Positions 18,370-26,639 of a DNA stretch of 56,745 bases are shown piece by piece. This DNA comes from Bacillus andreraoultii (GTDB taxonomy: Bacteria > Bacillota > Bacilli > Bacillales > Caldibacillaceae): positions 163,784 through 220,528 of the forward strand of contig NZ_LN868936.1 of the NCBI RefSeq assembly GCF_001244735.1. Direction: 5' to 3'. Position numbers and translations under genes: made by a program. Every line of letters starts with the position of its first letter. Position 1 is the stretch's first letter. The notes beneath the pieces were generated by a model. The model saw only the letters and a list, made by a program, of their open reading frames with translations, had not been told where the DNA came from and searched no databases.

Positions 18370-19409
18370 TGATAAAAAGTTCAGTTCTATGGACCACTTT
18401 TCGCGTTCGACACGCCTTTTTGGGTTCATTGACCTGTTCTATGAGCCAATTTTTGTGCTCGTCACCCCTTTTTGGGTTCATAGACCCGTTCTATATGCCA
18501 GTTTTCATGTGTTTCAGTCAAATTCGGGTTCATAGAAAGGTTCTATGAGCCGTTTTTCATGTGTTTCAGTCAAAATCGGGTTCATAGAGAGGTTCTATGA
18601 GCCACTTTTCATGTCGTTCGGTAAAATTTGGGGTCATAGACGCGTTCTATGAGCCACTTTTCATGTGTTTCAGTCAAATTCGGGTTCATAGAAAGGTTCT
18701 ATGAGCCACTTTTCATGTCGTTCGGTCAAATTTGGGGTCATAGACGCGTTCTATGAGCCACTTTTCATGTGTTTCAGTCAAAATCGGGTTCATAGAAAGG
18801 TTCTATGAGCCACTTTTCATGTCGTTCGGTCAAATTTGGGTTCATAGACGCGTTCTATAAGCCGTTTTTCATGTGATTCGGTCAAATTCGGGTTCATAGA
18901 AAGGTTCTATGAGCCACTTTTCATGTCGTTCGGTAAAATTTGGGTTCATAGAGAGGTTCTATGAGCCACTTTTCATGTCGTTCGGTCAAATTTGGGTTCA
19001 TAGACGCGTTCTATGAGCCGTTTTTCATGTGTTTCAGTCAAAATCGGGTTCATAGACGCGTTCTATGAGCCACTTTTCATGTGTTTCGGTCAAAATCGGG
19101 TTCATAGAAAGGTTCTATGAGCCGTTTTTCATGTGTTTCAGTCAAAATCGGGTTCATAGACGCGTTCTATGAGCCGTTTTTCATGTGTTTCAGTCAAATT
19201 CGGGTTCATAGAGAGGTTCTATGAGCCACTTTTCATGTCGTTCGGTCAAATTTGGGGTCATAGACGCGTTCTATGAGCCGTTTTTCATGTGATTCGGTCA
19301 AATTTGGGTTCATAGACGCGTTCTATGGGCCTCTTTTTTCGTTACCAACGCTATTTCGGGCTCATTGATGCAATGTATGAGCCATTTTTCACATTGGGAA
19401 CAAAGTTTT
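18370..19409. repeat. 52-bp palindromic repeat array 2 (about 20 type II units)
   Basis: Units begin at 18370, 18422, 18474, 18526, 18578, 18630 and so on to 19306 and 19358. The six early starts and two late starts I checked fall exactly on a 52-bp grid. The typical unit is GGGTTCATAGAAAGG-TTCTATGAGCC, then CACTTTTCATG and a variable GTTTCAGTCAAATTC or TCGTTCGGTCAAATTT tail. The outer stem TCATAGA/TCTATGA is kept, while the centre alternates between AAGG, GAGG and CGCG. Unlike array 1 the units differ from each other, so this array is older or less homogenised. Weak short open frames across it are by-products of the repeat. Confidence 0.96.
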
Positions 19410-19534
19410 CAGTTACATAGACTCCCTCTTGTCTCGTTTCCGACTACCTTGTGATAACCTGAGCAATCAATTCAAATTTCAACTTTAATTTCAACTCATA
19501 TAATCATCAGCATTTGTCCAAACACTCCTAATTT

Positions 19535-19650
19535 AAAAAGGGGATAACCCCAAAAATATGATAATCAAAGTTGATATATCAATGTTTTAAAATATGAAAA
19601 GGGACATCCAAAAGTCAAAAATACACTCTTTCTGGACAGCCCCTTTCAAA
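19535..19650 (+). repeat. MITE-like element, copy 1
   Basis: Shares TGATAATCAA, TTGATATATCAA, TTTTAAAATATGAAAAGGG and the right terminal CTGGACAGCCCCTTT with the copies at 42.2-42.4 and 56.5-56.6 kb. The left terminal repeat is decayed. The right half folds as GGGACATCCAAAAG / CTTTCTGGACAGCCCC and lies 4 bp after the stop of the DsbA-like gene, where on the minus strand it would terminate transcription. Confidence 0.7.
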
Positions 19651-19653
19651 TTT

Positions 19654-20379
19654 TTAATTATTATCTTTTTCTGGAATGGCACAACCATCTGCTGTACAGT
19701 TTGCCACTTCATCTGTTCCAAATGATTGTAGTTGGGTTGTACCATGTTCTTCTTCCCAAACTTTTTGCAAGGCACTTACAAATACTTCCAAAGGTTGGGC
19801 ACCTGAAATGGCATATTTACGATTAATGACGAAAAACGGTACTCCTTGTACACCTAATAATTGAGCTTCCGTCTCATCATTACGAACTTCATTTGTAAAT
19901 TGATTACTTTCCAGCACTTTTTGAACGTCAGATTGTTCGAAGCCAACTTCTCCTGCAATTTGGACTAATGTATCCACTTCATCAATGCGTTCACCATTCT
20001 CAAAATGAGCTTTCAATAATCTTTCTGTCATTTCCATTAATTTTCCTTGCTTTTCTGCATATTTAGCAAGTCGGTGGGCTCGAAATGTGTTTGTTGGTGT
20101 CATCTGACTGAAATCATAGTTTAACCCAACGGAAGCTGCCTGGTTAATAATGCTTTCGTTTGATTGTCTGGCTTGTTCTAAAGATATTCCGTATTTTCTT
20201 GCAATCGCTTCGTCTATTGTCACTGAATAGTCCGTCTCGACATTCGGATCTAATTCAAAGCTCTTAAAAATAACTTCTACTTGGTCACGATGAGGGAACT
20301 GTTCTAATGCCATTTCCAAACGACGTTTACCTATATAACAGAACGGACATACAAAATCCGACCATACTTCAATTTTCAC
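19654..20379 (-). CDS. DsbA-family oxidoreductase (FrnE-like)
   Basis: 241 residues, start GTG with GAGGTG upstream. The thioredoxin-like core begins at once with the CPFC redox motif (Cys11, Cys14) and the helical insertion typical of the DsbA/FrnE family follows. The cis-proline loop is at GVQGVPFFVI near residue 180. There is no signal peptide, so it acts in the cytoplasm as a thiol-disulfide oxidoreductase or isomerase. A C-terminal CTADGC pair may be a second redox or metal site. Monocistronic; terminated by a MITE hairpin. Confidence 0.92.
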   Translation of the reverse strand: MKIEVWSDFVCPFCYIGKRRLEMALEQFPHRDQVEVIFKSFELDPNVETDYSVTIDEAIARKYGISLEQARQSNESIINQAASVGLNYDFSQMTPTNTFRAHRLAKYAEKQGKLMEMTERLLKAHFENGERIDEVDTLVQIAGEVGFEQSDVQKVLESNQFTNEVRNDETEAQLLGVQGVPFFVINRKYAISGAQPLEVFVSALQKVWEEEHGTTQLQSFGTDEVANCTADGCAIPEKDNN

Positions 20380-20434
20380 CTATATCACACCTCGTTTAAT
20401 TGTTTTAAAATTTTTCCTAAAGGATATTCCAGTT

Positions 20435-20604
20435 AAAGAAAACTTAAGGTGATAGAGCCTTCAGGAAACAAAAGAGACTAGAGTTCGCCGGAAAAGCTTT
20501 TTTTCAGCTTTGATGGCATGCTGTTTACGCCTTCCTTGAGCACTTATACGCAAAAGGAAAGTAGAAATGGGAGAATGTAAACTTTCCAATTAGATCAAAA
20601 AAAC
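20435..20604 (+). repeat. Dispersed intergenic element, copy c (near full length)
   Basis: AAAGAAAACTTAAGGTG, ATAGAGCCTTCAGG, AGACTAGAGTTCGCCGG, TTTTTCAGCTTTGATGG, GCCTTCCTTGAGCACTTA, GGAAAGTAGAAAT and ACTTTCCAATTAG, in that order. GGAAAGT and ACTTTCC near the 3' end can form a hairpin. Confidence 0.8.
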
Positions 20605-20675
20605 TCACCTATCTTTTATTTCGATAGTTAACATATTTTAGCACATAATGAGCGTTACCCAAAATGATTTGCAAT

Positions 20676-22106
20676 TTACCGTTTACGATCGTGCCCCTTC
20701 ATTGGCATTGGTAACCAAATCGTAAATTTTGTCCCTTTTCCCTTTTCACTTTCAACATGTATGTTCCCATTATGGAGGAGAACGAGTTGTTTCACAATTG
20801 ATAATCCTAGTCCAAATTCACCAAACGGATTACTTCTTCTCGACAAATCCGCTTTATAAAAGCGACGCCAAATTTTTTCCACATCATTCGGGTCAATGCC
20901 AATTCCGGTATCTGTAATTTCAATAACCGTAGCATCCTTTTCCTTTTTCCCGATTAATTTTATCACCCCAGCTTCTGTAAACTGAATACTGTTCTTCGTA
21001 ATATTTAATAAAATTTGAACGAGACGATCATAGTCAGCATAGACAGTCGAATTTTCCTCCGTATCAATAATGATTTCATCTCTTTGCTTATTCGCTAAAA
21101 TCGTCAGTTGATCCTTAACAATTTCAAAGACATCCATTAATTCAATAACTTCTTTATTAAGTTTCACTTGGTTTGAACGGATTTTCTCGTAATCTAAGTT
21201 TTCATTTACAAGCCGAATTAATCTTTTCGTCTCCTTACTTACTAACTCCAAGCCTTTTTCCTTCTCACTTTCAGGAATCATATCATTTTGCAAACCTTCA
21301 ATAATTCCACTAATCGTTGTAAGTGGCGTACGCATTTCATGAGAAACATCCGCCATAAATTGCCGTCTTCGGTTTTCAAGACTCTCTATCTCTTCCATTG
21401 AAATTTTAAGTTTTTCCACCATTTTATTAAAATCCCCTGCTAATTCGCCAATTTCATCAAAATCAGAATCCCGAACTGTAATATCATAATTTCCATTTGC
21501 TACCGCTGACGTTGCTTTTTGTAATTGTTTAATACGGTGGACATGTATTTTTGATAAAAACCAACTAATAATATAGGAAATACCTAGTGTAATACAAACG
21601 GTTATGATGAGATATCGATTGAATTCTTTAATCATTTCTCTTGTTCCACTAACAGGAGCAGTTAATAAAATTCCCCCTACTAAAATATCCCCTTTTTTAA
21701 AAGGAATAATGACAAGTGAAACAGCTTGATCAAAGCGATTAAAGTCAACATTTACAACAACTTTATCCCCATTTAAAATTTTGGCCCATTCTTTATTCGT
21801 AAATTGAATCTTTAAATTTCGATTTTCAATCGGATATTGAATCTGTCCATCCGAGTCAAATAAAGTTAAATAAATCTTCCTCTCTTTTAACACTTCTTGA
21901 TATTGATTCAATATAAATGTATTCGTTAAGAAACTGGAATCTAGTTCGTCTAATATTTCTTCACCAAAGTTGGACAATTCCTCTTCTTTATTTTTAAATA
22001 CTAGAGATTCAACATATTGAGAAACTAATAAGCTTAGTATGAGGAACGCGATGGTAATGATACCAATATGACTTAACATTTGTTGATACATATATTTAAG
22101 TTTCAT
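20676..22106 (-). CDS. Sensor histidine kinase
   Basis: 476 residues. Two membrane segments (about 12-32 and 165-185) flank an extracellular sensor of about 130 residues. They are followed by HAMP (about 186-238), the phospho-acceptor domain with FMADVSHEMRTPLTT (His256) and an ATPase domain. The ATPase domain shows the N-box (NITKNSIQF), DTGIGI and GLGLSIV. It autophosphorylates and passes phosphate to the response regulator encoded just upstream; the two genes overlap by 4 nt. Its signal is unknown, but the adjacent uppP and dedA genes suggest an envelope role. Confidence 0.95.
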   Translation of the reverse strand: MKLKYMYQQMLSHIGIITIAFLILSLLVSQYVESLVFKNKEEELSNFGEEILDELDSSFLTNTFILNQYQEVLKERKIYLTLFDSDGQIQYPIENRNLKIQFTNKEWAKILNGDKVVVNVDFNRFDQAVSLVIIPFKKGDILVGGILLTAPVSGTREMIKEFNRYLIITVCITLGISYIISWFLSKIHVHRIKQLQKATSAVANGNYDITVRDSDFDEIGELAGDFNKMVEKLKISMEEIESLENRRRQFMADVSHEMRTPLTTISGIIEGLQNDMIPESEKEKGLELVSKETKRLIRLVNENLDYEKIRSNQVKLNKEVIELMDVFEIVKDQLTILANKQRDEIIIDTEENSTVYADYDRLVQILLNITKNSIQFTEAGVIKLIGKKEKDATVIEITDTGIGIDPNDVEKIWRRFYKADLSRRSNPFGEFGLGLSIVKQLVLLHNGNIHVESEKGKGTKFTIWLPMPMKGHDRKR

Positions 22107-22798
22107 TTTTCAACCAACTCATCAAATTTATAACCTACACCCCAAACGGTATGAAAAAATGGTTGCTTCTCTTTTTCAAGCTTTTTCCGTAACCGTTTAA
22201 TGTGAACATCAACCGTTCGTTCATCACCGTAAAATTGGTATCCCCAAACACGATCAAGAATTTGTTCTCGAGAGAATACTTGTCTTGGATGTTGAAGGAA
22301 AAATATTAATAAATCAAACTCCTTTGGTGTTAAGTTCTCAACTGGTACACCATCTAACCAAACTTCCCGTGTTTCTTTATTCACTTTAAAATGAGTCGTT
22401 TCAACAAGATCTGTTACTTCTTCTGTTTGAGTTGTGTACTGCGCTCTTCTCGTCACTGCCTTAATTCGTGCGATTAAAGCTAAAGGGCTAAACGGTTTTG
22501 TAACGTAATCGTCTGCTCCCATTTCAAGGCCAAGAACTTGATCTGATTCGGAATCCTTTGCTGTTAACATAATGATTGGGACATTGTTTTTTTCTTCACG
22601 TATTTTACGGCATATCGTTACCCCATCCATTCCTGGTAACATCCAGTCAATAATAAGTAAATCCCATTGTTCCGCTGTTGCTCGTTCAAAGCCTTCTATT
22701 CCATCATGAACAAAAGTCCCCTGTATTCCTTCTTTAATAAAAAACATATCAATCATTGTACAGACACTTTCATTATCTTCAATTACTAGAACTTTCAT
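22103..22798 (-). CDS. OmpR-family response regulator
   Basis: 231 residues. Receiver domain about 1-120 with acidic pocket (Glu7, Asp8), phospho-acceptor Asp51 (LIIDWMLPGMDG), Thr in MLTAKD and Lys in VTKPFSP. A winged-helix DNA-binding domain covers about 135-228 (LTPKEFDLLIFFLQHP, then ERTVDVHIKRLRKK and TVWGVGYKF). It is translationally coupled to the kinase (ATGA overlap). The target genes cannot be read from the sequence. Confidence 0.96.
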   Translation of the reverse strand: MKVLVIEDNESVCTMIDMFFIKEGIQGTFVHDGIEGFERATAEQWDLLIIDWMLPGMDGVTICRKIREEKNNVPIIMLTAKDSESDQVLGLEMGADDYVTKPFSPLALIARIKAVTRRAQYTTQTEEVTDLVETTHFKVNKETREVWLDGVPVENLTPKEFDLLIFFLQHPRQVFSREQILDRVWGYQFYGDERTVDVHIKRLRKKLEKEKQPFFHTVWGVGYKFDELVEK

Positions 22799-22972
22799 TA
22801 TTAATCCACTCCACTATTTATCTTTTACCCTTACAATCAAAATAAATCTTGAACAAAAAAATAGCAACCTTTTTCGATTTAATGATTGCTTCATACTTTG
22901 TTCATAATTTTTTCATATTTACCCCCTATACTAAGAAACATCAAGGCTCTCCTTCCTTTTTAATATAGATCT

Positions 22973-23016
22973 AGAGGCTGCTTACTTGAACAAAACCGTT
23001 CAGAAAAGCAGCCTCT
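22973..23016. other. Long hairpin upstream of the two-component system
   Basis: AGAGGCTGCTT pairs with AAGCAGCCTCT, and TGAAC with GTTCA inside. T-rich sequence follows only weakly on the plus strand, so it may be an old terminator or an insulating hairpin. The 510-bp gap here otherwise holds the promoter region of the response regulator and dispersed copy d. Confidence 0.55.
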
Positions 23017-23098
23017 ATTTCATTTTCTAAAAAATCCTCGCATTCCTCAAAACCATACTGCCTCTCTTAAATACAATTACATTTTTTGAAGGTTAAAT

Positions 23099-23270
23099 AA
23101 AGAAAACTCAAGGTGCTAAAGCCTCCAGACAACCAAAGAAACTAGAGTTCGCCGAAATGAAAGAGAATTTTTCAGCTTTGATTGTAATACTGCTAGAGCC
23201 TTCCTTGTGCGCTTATGCGTATAGAGTAGTTGAAAATGGACGATTTCTATTTTCCAATTAGCCTAAAAAA
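23099..23270 (+). repeat. Dispersed intergenic element, copy d (full length)
   Basis: The most complete copy: AAAGAAAACTCAAGG, GCTAAAGCCTCCAGACAA, ACTAGAGTTCGCCGAA, TTTTTCAGCTTTGATTG, GCTAGAGCCTTCCTTG, GCTTATGCGTATAG and TTTTCCAATTAGCCTAAA. Its 3' A run supplies the T tract of the uppP terminator on the minus strand. Confidence 0.82.
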
Positions 23271-23293
23271 ACCAGTGAAGAAAATTCACTGGT
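23264..23293 (-). terminator. Terminator of uppP
   Basis: ACCAGTGAA and TTCACTGGT form a 9-bp stem with a short loop; seven T follow on the minus strand. Confidence 0.9.
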
Positions 23294-23308
23294 TCAATGA
23301 TATTCATA

Positions 23309-24142
23309 TTAAATAAATAATAGTAACAGTACCGCTAATACGATTCGATAAATGGCAAATGGGACAAGCTTAATACGATCAATTAATTTTAAGAAAAAGC
23401 GAATGGATAGTAAAGCAAAAATGAATGCACTAATAAAACCAACGATGAAAAACGGTAAAGCACTTATCGTAATAAACTCCCAATTTTTCAGTAATGAGAT
23501 GAAACTTGCTCCGGCCATAATAGGGATTGCCATAATAAATGTAAAATCTGATGCTGCACGGTGACTAAGTCCCATAATAACCCCACCAGAGATCGTTGCA
23601 CCTGAACGTGAAAATCCAGGCCATAACGATAAACATTGAAATAACCCAATGAAAAATGCTTGTTTGTACGTAATTTGATCAACTGTTTCAACTGATGGTC
23701 GTTTACTACTAAATTGATCTGCAAAAATCATTAAGATGGCCCCTGCAATTAAAGCATATACGACATATTGATAGCCAAAAAGAACTTCATCGATAACATC
23801 TTCAAATAAAACACCCAAAATACCTGCAGGAATAATTCCTACAAGAATATGTGTTAATTTCAAATGAGCAGGAGGATTTTGTCCTACTTTATATGACTTC
23901 TTTCCAAGTCCTATTAAATCGAGTATTCGATCCTTCATAACAACGACAACAGCTAAAATTGAACCTAATTGAATAACTACTTTAAATGTATTGGCAACCG
24001 ATTGATTTCCTAGAAACTCCTTTGATTGTAACCAAAGATCATCAACAATAATCATGTGTCCTGTTGAGGAAACCGGTGCAAACTCAGTTAACCCTTCTAC
24101 CATTCCTAAAATGATTACCTTTAAAAACATAAGAAAGTCCAT
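23309..24142 (-). CDS. uppP: Undecaprenyl-diphosphatase
   Basis: 277 residues, polytopic membrane protein of the BacA/UppP family. It removes phosphate from undecaprenyl diphosphate so the lipid carrier can be reused for cell-wall synthesis, and confers tolerance to bacitracin. Both signature regions are present: EGLTEFAPVSSTGH (16-29) and PGFSRSG (175-181). The start follows AAGGAG. It lies 104 bp downstream of a DedA-family gene on the same strand and downstream of that gene's coding direction, so the two may be co-transcribed. Confidence 0.97.
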   Translation of the reverse strand: MDFLMFLKVIILGMVEGLTEFAPVSSTGHMIIVDDLWLQSKEFLGNQSVANTFKVVIQLGSILAVVVVMKDRILDLIGLGKKSYKVGQNPPAHLKLTHILVGIIPAGILGVLFEDVIDEVLFGYQYVVYALIAGAILMIFADQFSSKRPSVETVDQITYKQAFFIGLFQCLSLWPGFSRSGATISGGVIMGLSHRAASDFTFIMAIPIMAGASFISLLKNWEFITISALPFFIVGFISAFIFALLSIRFFLKLIDRIKLVPFAIYRIVLAVLLLLFI

Positions 24143-24246
24143 AGAAAAAATTCTCCTTCATATATAATATGTAGATTCTCGTCTTATTTATCTAACACTT
24201 CAAACAATCTAGCGTGAAAATAGCATCTCCACTGATTGATTTTTCT

Positions 24247-24858
24247 TTATCCTTGTTTTTTCGGACGGCGGAAAAAGTAAATGAGTACCGCCACAATGGC
24301 AATGCCGATAATCGCATAGGCAATATTGGAATAAATATCCATATAGTGGACAATTGTTTCCCACGATGCTCCTAATTTTGCTCCAAGCCCAACAAGAATT
24401 GCATTCCAAATGACTGTACCAATTGTTGTAAAGAACAAAAAGAGTGGAAAATTCATGTGAGCCATCCCTGCAGGAATTGAGATTAAACTACGAATGAGTG
24501 GAACCATCCGACAAAAGAAGACTGTCCAATAGCCATATTTTTGAAACCACCGATCTGCTCTTTGCACATCTTCTTTTTTCACACGTAATATATAGCCCCA
24601 GCGGTCAACAATCCGCTCCAATTTTTCAACATCAAGCCAACGACCAATTCCATATAAAATAACGGCGCCAAGCACAGACCCGACTGTTGCAGCAAAGATA
24701 ACTCCTAACACCGTCATCTTTGTATGTGTCGTCATAAAACCACCAAAGGTAAGAATCACTTCTGATGGAATAGGTGGGAACACATTTTCTAAGCAAATCA
24801 TTATAAAAACGCCAAAGTACCCAAACTGTTCCATTAAACCGGTAATCCAATTTTCCAT
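24247..24858 (-). CDS. DedA family membrane protein (candidate undecaprenyl-phosphate flippase)
   Basis: 203 residues with about five hydrophobic segments. The DedA/SNARE-associated core is clear: FPPIPSEVILTFGGF (28-42), then FFCRMVPLIRSLISIPAG near 114-131. Some DedA proteins (UptA of Bacillus) move undecaprenyl phosphate back across the membrane; whether this one does is inferred from family and from uppP being next to it. The start has no strong site beyond a weak AGGTGG. Confidence 0.88.
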   Translation of the reverse strand: MENWITGLMEQFGYFGVFIMICLENVFPPIPSEVILTFGGFMTTHTKMTVLGVIFAATVGSVLGAVILYGIGRWLDVEKLERIVDRWGYILRVKKEDVQRADRWFQKYGYWTVFFCRMVPLIRSLISIPAGMAHMNFPLFLFFTTIGTVIWNAILVGLGAKLGASWETIVHYMDIYSNIAYAIIGIAIVAVLIYFFRRPKKQG

Positions 24859-25003
24859 TTTTAACCACCTCTACTAGACATGTCCATATCAATAGTTTAT
24901 TTTTATATTTCACTAGTATGAATGATAGTGATAAATTCAAATTTCCATAAACACTTTTCTAATGATACCATCAAATATATGACGGGAAAAGGGAATGAAA
25001 GAA

Positions 25004-25030
25004 AAAAGGGTAGGAAATTCTCCTACCCTT
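25004..25030 (-). terminator. Terminator of the 50-aa protein gene
   Basis: AAGGGTAGGA and TCCTACCCTT form a perfect 10-bp stem; TTTTTTC follows on the minus strand. Confidence 0.88.
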
Positions 25031-25038
25031 CTTCTTTC

Positions 25039-25191
25039 CTACCAACGATGAGCCTTCGCATTACTTCGCAAGATAATATTATTTTGAGACATTTCTGTAT
25101 GACCATTTACTTGCGATTTTGCACGTTTCGGTCTTGTCCAATTATGGCGAAATAATTTTGTCGTACGGTCAGCATCATGATAAACCGGCAT
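25039..25191 (-). CDS. Small basic protein, YpzG-like
   Basis: 50 residues, starting MPVYHDADRT and ending NAKAHRW. GAGGTG sits five bases before the ATG, and a strong terminator follows the stop, so the gene is well supported despite its size. It is basic and rich in Asn, Arg and His, with a central HNWTRPKRAKSQVNGHTE stretch. That stretch recalls the short YpzG family of Bacillus, though this is from memory. No membrane segment; function unknown. Confidence 0.75.
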   Translation of the reverse strand: MPVYHDADRTTKLFRHNWTRPKRAKSQVNGHTEMSQNNIILRSNAKAHRW

Positions 25192-25457
25192 TATATCACC
25201 TCTTGGCAGGATTTGATATTCCAGTGAATATCATTATTAGTATGGCTTGGAATCGAATGATTTATGAGTCGTATTTCTATAAATAATAGAAGGGAAGTGT
25301 TTCTTTTGTTTTCCAATAAATATTTTTGTAAAATAATTATAACCAATTGTCAATGGAAATCGCCCCCAATTTATGCTAGTTATGTTGTTTATAGTAATTA
25401 CAAAAATATCCTTAACCAATTTGTAACAATTAAGGGTTCCATTCACTAAAAAATGGT

Positions 25458-25491
25458 TTACAATATAAGTGTAGTGTTAACTATATTGTAA
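25458..25491. promoter_or_regulatory. Inverted repeat in the qox upstream region
   Basis: TTACAATATA and TATATTGTAA are perfect 10-bp complements separated by 14 bp, about 180 bp before qoxA. Possible operator or promoter-linked dyad. Confidence 0.4.
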
Positions 25492-25550
25492 TAACTTTCT
25501 TACTAATTATTTACGTTAGAAAACCTTTACATGCAAGATTATTGACGGAT

Positions 25551-25612
25551 TTGTGAATCAATTAACACTTTTGTCTGAATTGTGAACAAATTTAAACAAA
25601 TGTGTGAACAAA
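25551..25612. promoter_or_regulatory. TTGTGAA half-site cluster upstream of qoxA
   Basis: TTGTGAATCAATTAACAC at 25551 resembles the Rex dyad TTGTGAA-N4-TTCACAA. Two further TGTGAACAAA copies follow at 25580-25612. NADH-responsive or oxygen-linked control of the oxidase would make sense, but only the motifs are seen. Confidence 0.35.
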
Positions 25613-25667
25613 TCTATCAATTTATGTTTAATTTATGAATAATAATTTTATAGAAAGGGAGAGTCAT

Positions 25668-26639
25668 ATGAGAAAGATGAAAAGCCTATTTTTATCGGCA
25701 CTTTCACTGATGCTCGTTTTCTTTTTGAGCGGCTGTGAAATGGCTGAATTGGTTGTCTTTAATCCAAAGGGACCTCAAGCTGAAACGATTAAGGATCTTA
25801 TTAATTGGTCTCTTGTATGGATTGGACTAATCATGGCAGTAGTTATTGCAATGTTTATATACATTGTCTGGAAATATCGCGCTCGTCCAGATAATGCAGA
25901 TTATGAACCACCACAACAAAAAGGTAACCATTTAATTGAAATTATTTGGACTGCCATTCCATTCATTATTGTTATTATCTTAATGGTTCCAACTGTAAAA
26001 ACTTTATATAATTTAGAAGAAGTTCCAGCAGGTTATGAGGATCAAAAACCATTAGTGATTCACGCTACATCTGCTGACTGGAAATGGATTTTTAGCTACC
26101 CAGAACAAAATATCGAAACAATTAACTATGTAAACATTCCAGTTAATCGTCCAGTTGAATTTAAATTAACATCAGCAGGAACTATGCAATCTTTCTGGAT
26201 TCCAGCCTTAAGTGGTCAAAAGTACACGATGGCAAAAATGGAAACAGAACTTTATATTGTTGCAGAGCATGAAGGTTCTTACTTTGGTCGAAATTCCAAC
26301 TTTAATGGTAAAGGTTTTAAAGAAATGGAATTTGAAGTACTTGCCCAATCACAAAAAGATTTTGATAAATGGGTAAAAGAAGTACAAGAAAAAGCACCAA
26401 AATTGACAGAAGATGAATACGCGAAGAAACTCGAACCTTCACACTTAGGTAGAGAAACATACTCAAATACTCATTTAGAATGGGTAGACCATGCCGATCA
26501 CAATGCAAAAGAATATTTAAACCCTGAATTATACCGTGTTCATGGTTATCCAGGAAAAACATTTACGGATAAAAATAAAAATGTAGACAACGATACAGAA
26601 AATAGTGACCATCATGGAGGTGACCATAGTGGACATTAA
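25668..26639 (+). CDS. qoxA: Cytochrome aa3 quinol oxidase subunit II
   Basis: 323 residues from ATG 25668 behind AAAGGGAGAG; the frame opens 11 codons earlier with no site. Lipoprotein signal with LSGC (Cys about 23), then FNPKGPQAETI, typical of QoxA. Two membrane helices (about 45-65 and 88-108) are followed by a cupredoxin-like domain. The cysteines of a CuA centre are absent, which marks it as a quinol oxidase, not a cytochrome c oxidase. The C-terminus carries a His/Asp-rich tail (SDHHGGDHSGH). First gene of qoxABCD. Confidence 0.95.
   Translation: MRKMKSLFLSALSLMLVFFLSGCEMAELVVFNPKGPQAETIKDLINWSLVWIGLIMAVVIAMFIYIVWKYRARPDNADYEPPQQKGNHLIEIIWTAIPFIIVIILMVPTVKTLYNLEEVPAGYEDQKPLVIHATSADWKWIFSYPEQNIETINYVNIPVNRPVEFKLTSAGTMQSFWIPALSGQKYTMAKMETELYIVAEHEGSYFGRNSNFNGKGFKEMEFEVLAQSQKDFDKWVKEVQEKAPKLTEDEYAKKLEPSHLGRETYSNTHLEWVDHADHNAKEYLNPELYRVHGYPGKTFTDKNKNVDNDTENSDHHGGDHSGH

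Noticed and set aside
18284-18548. Short open frames across array 2
   Set aside because: They are by-products of a 52-bp repeat in two frames, have no ribosome binding site and no family resemblance.
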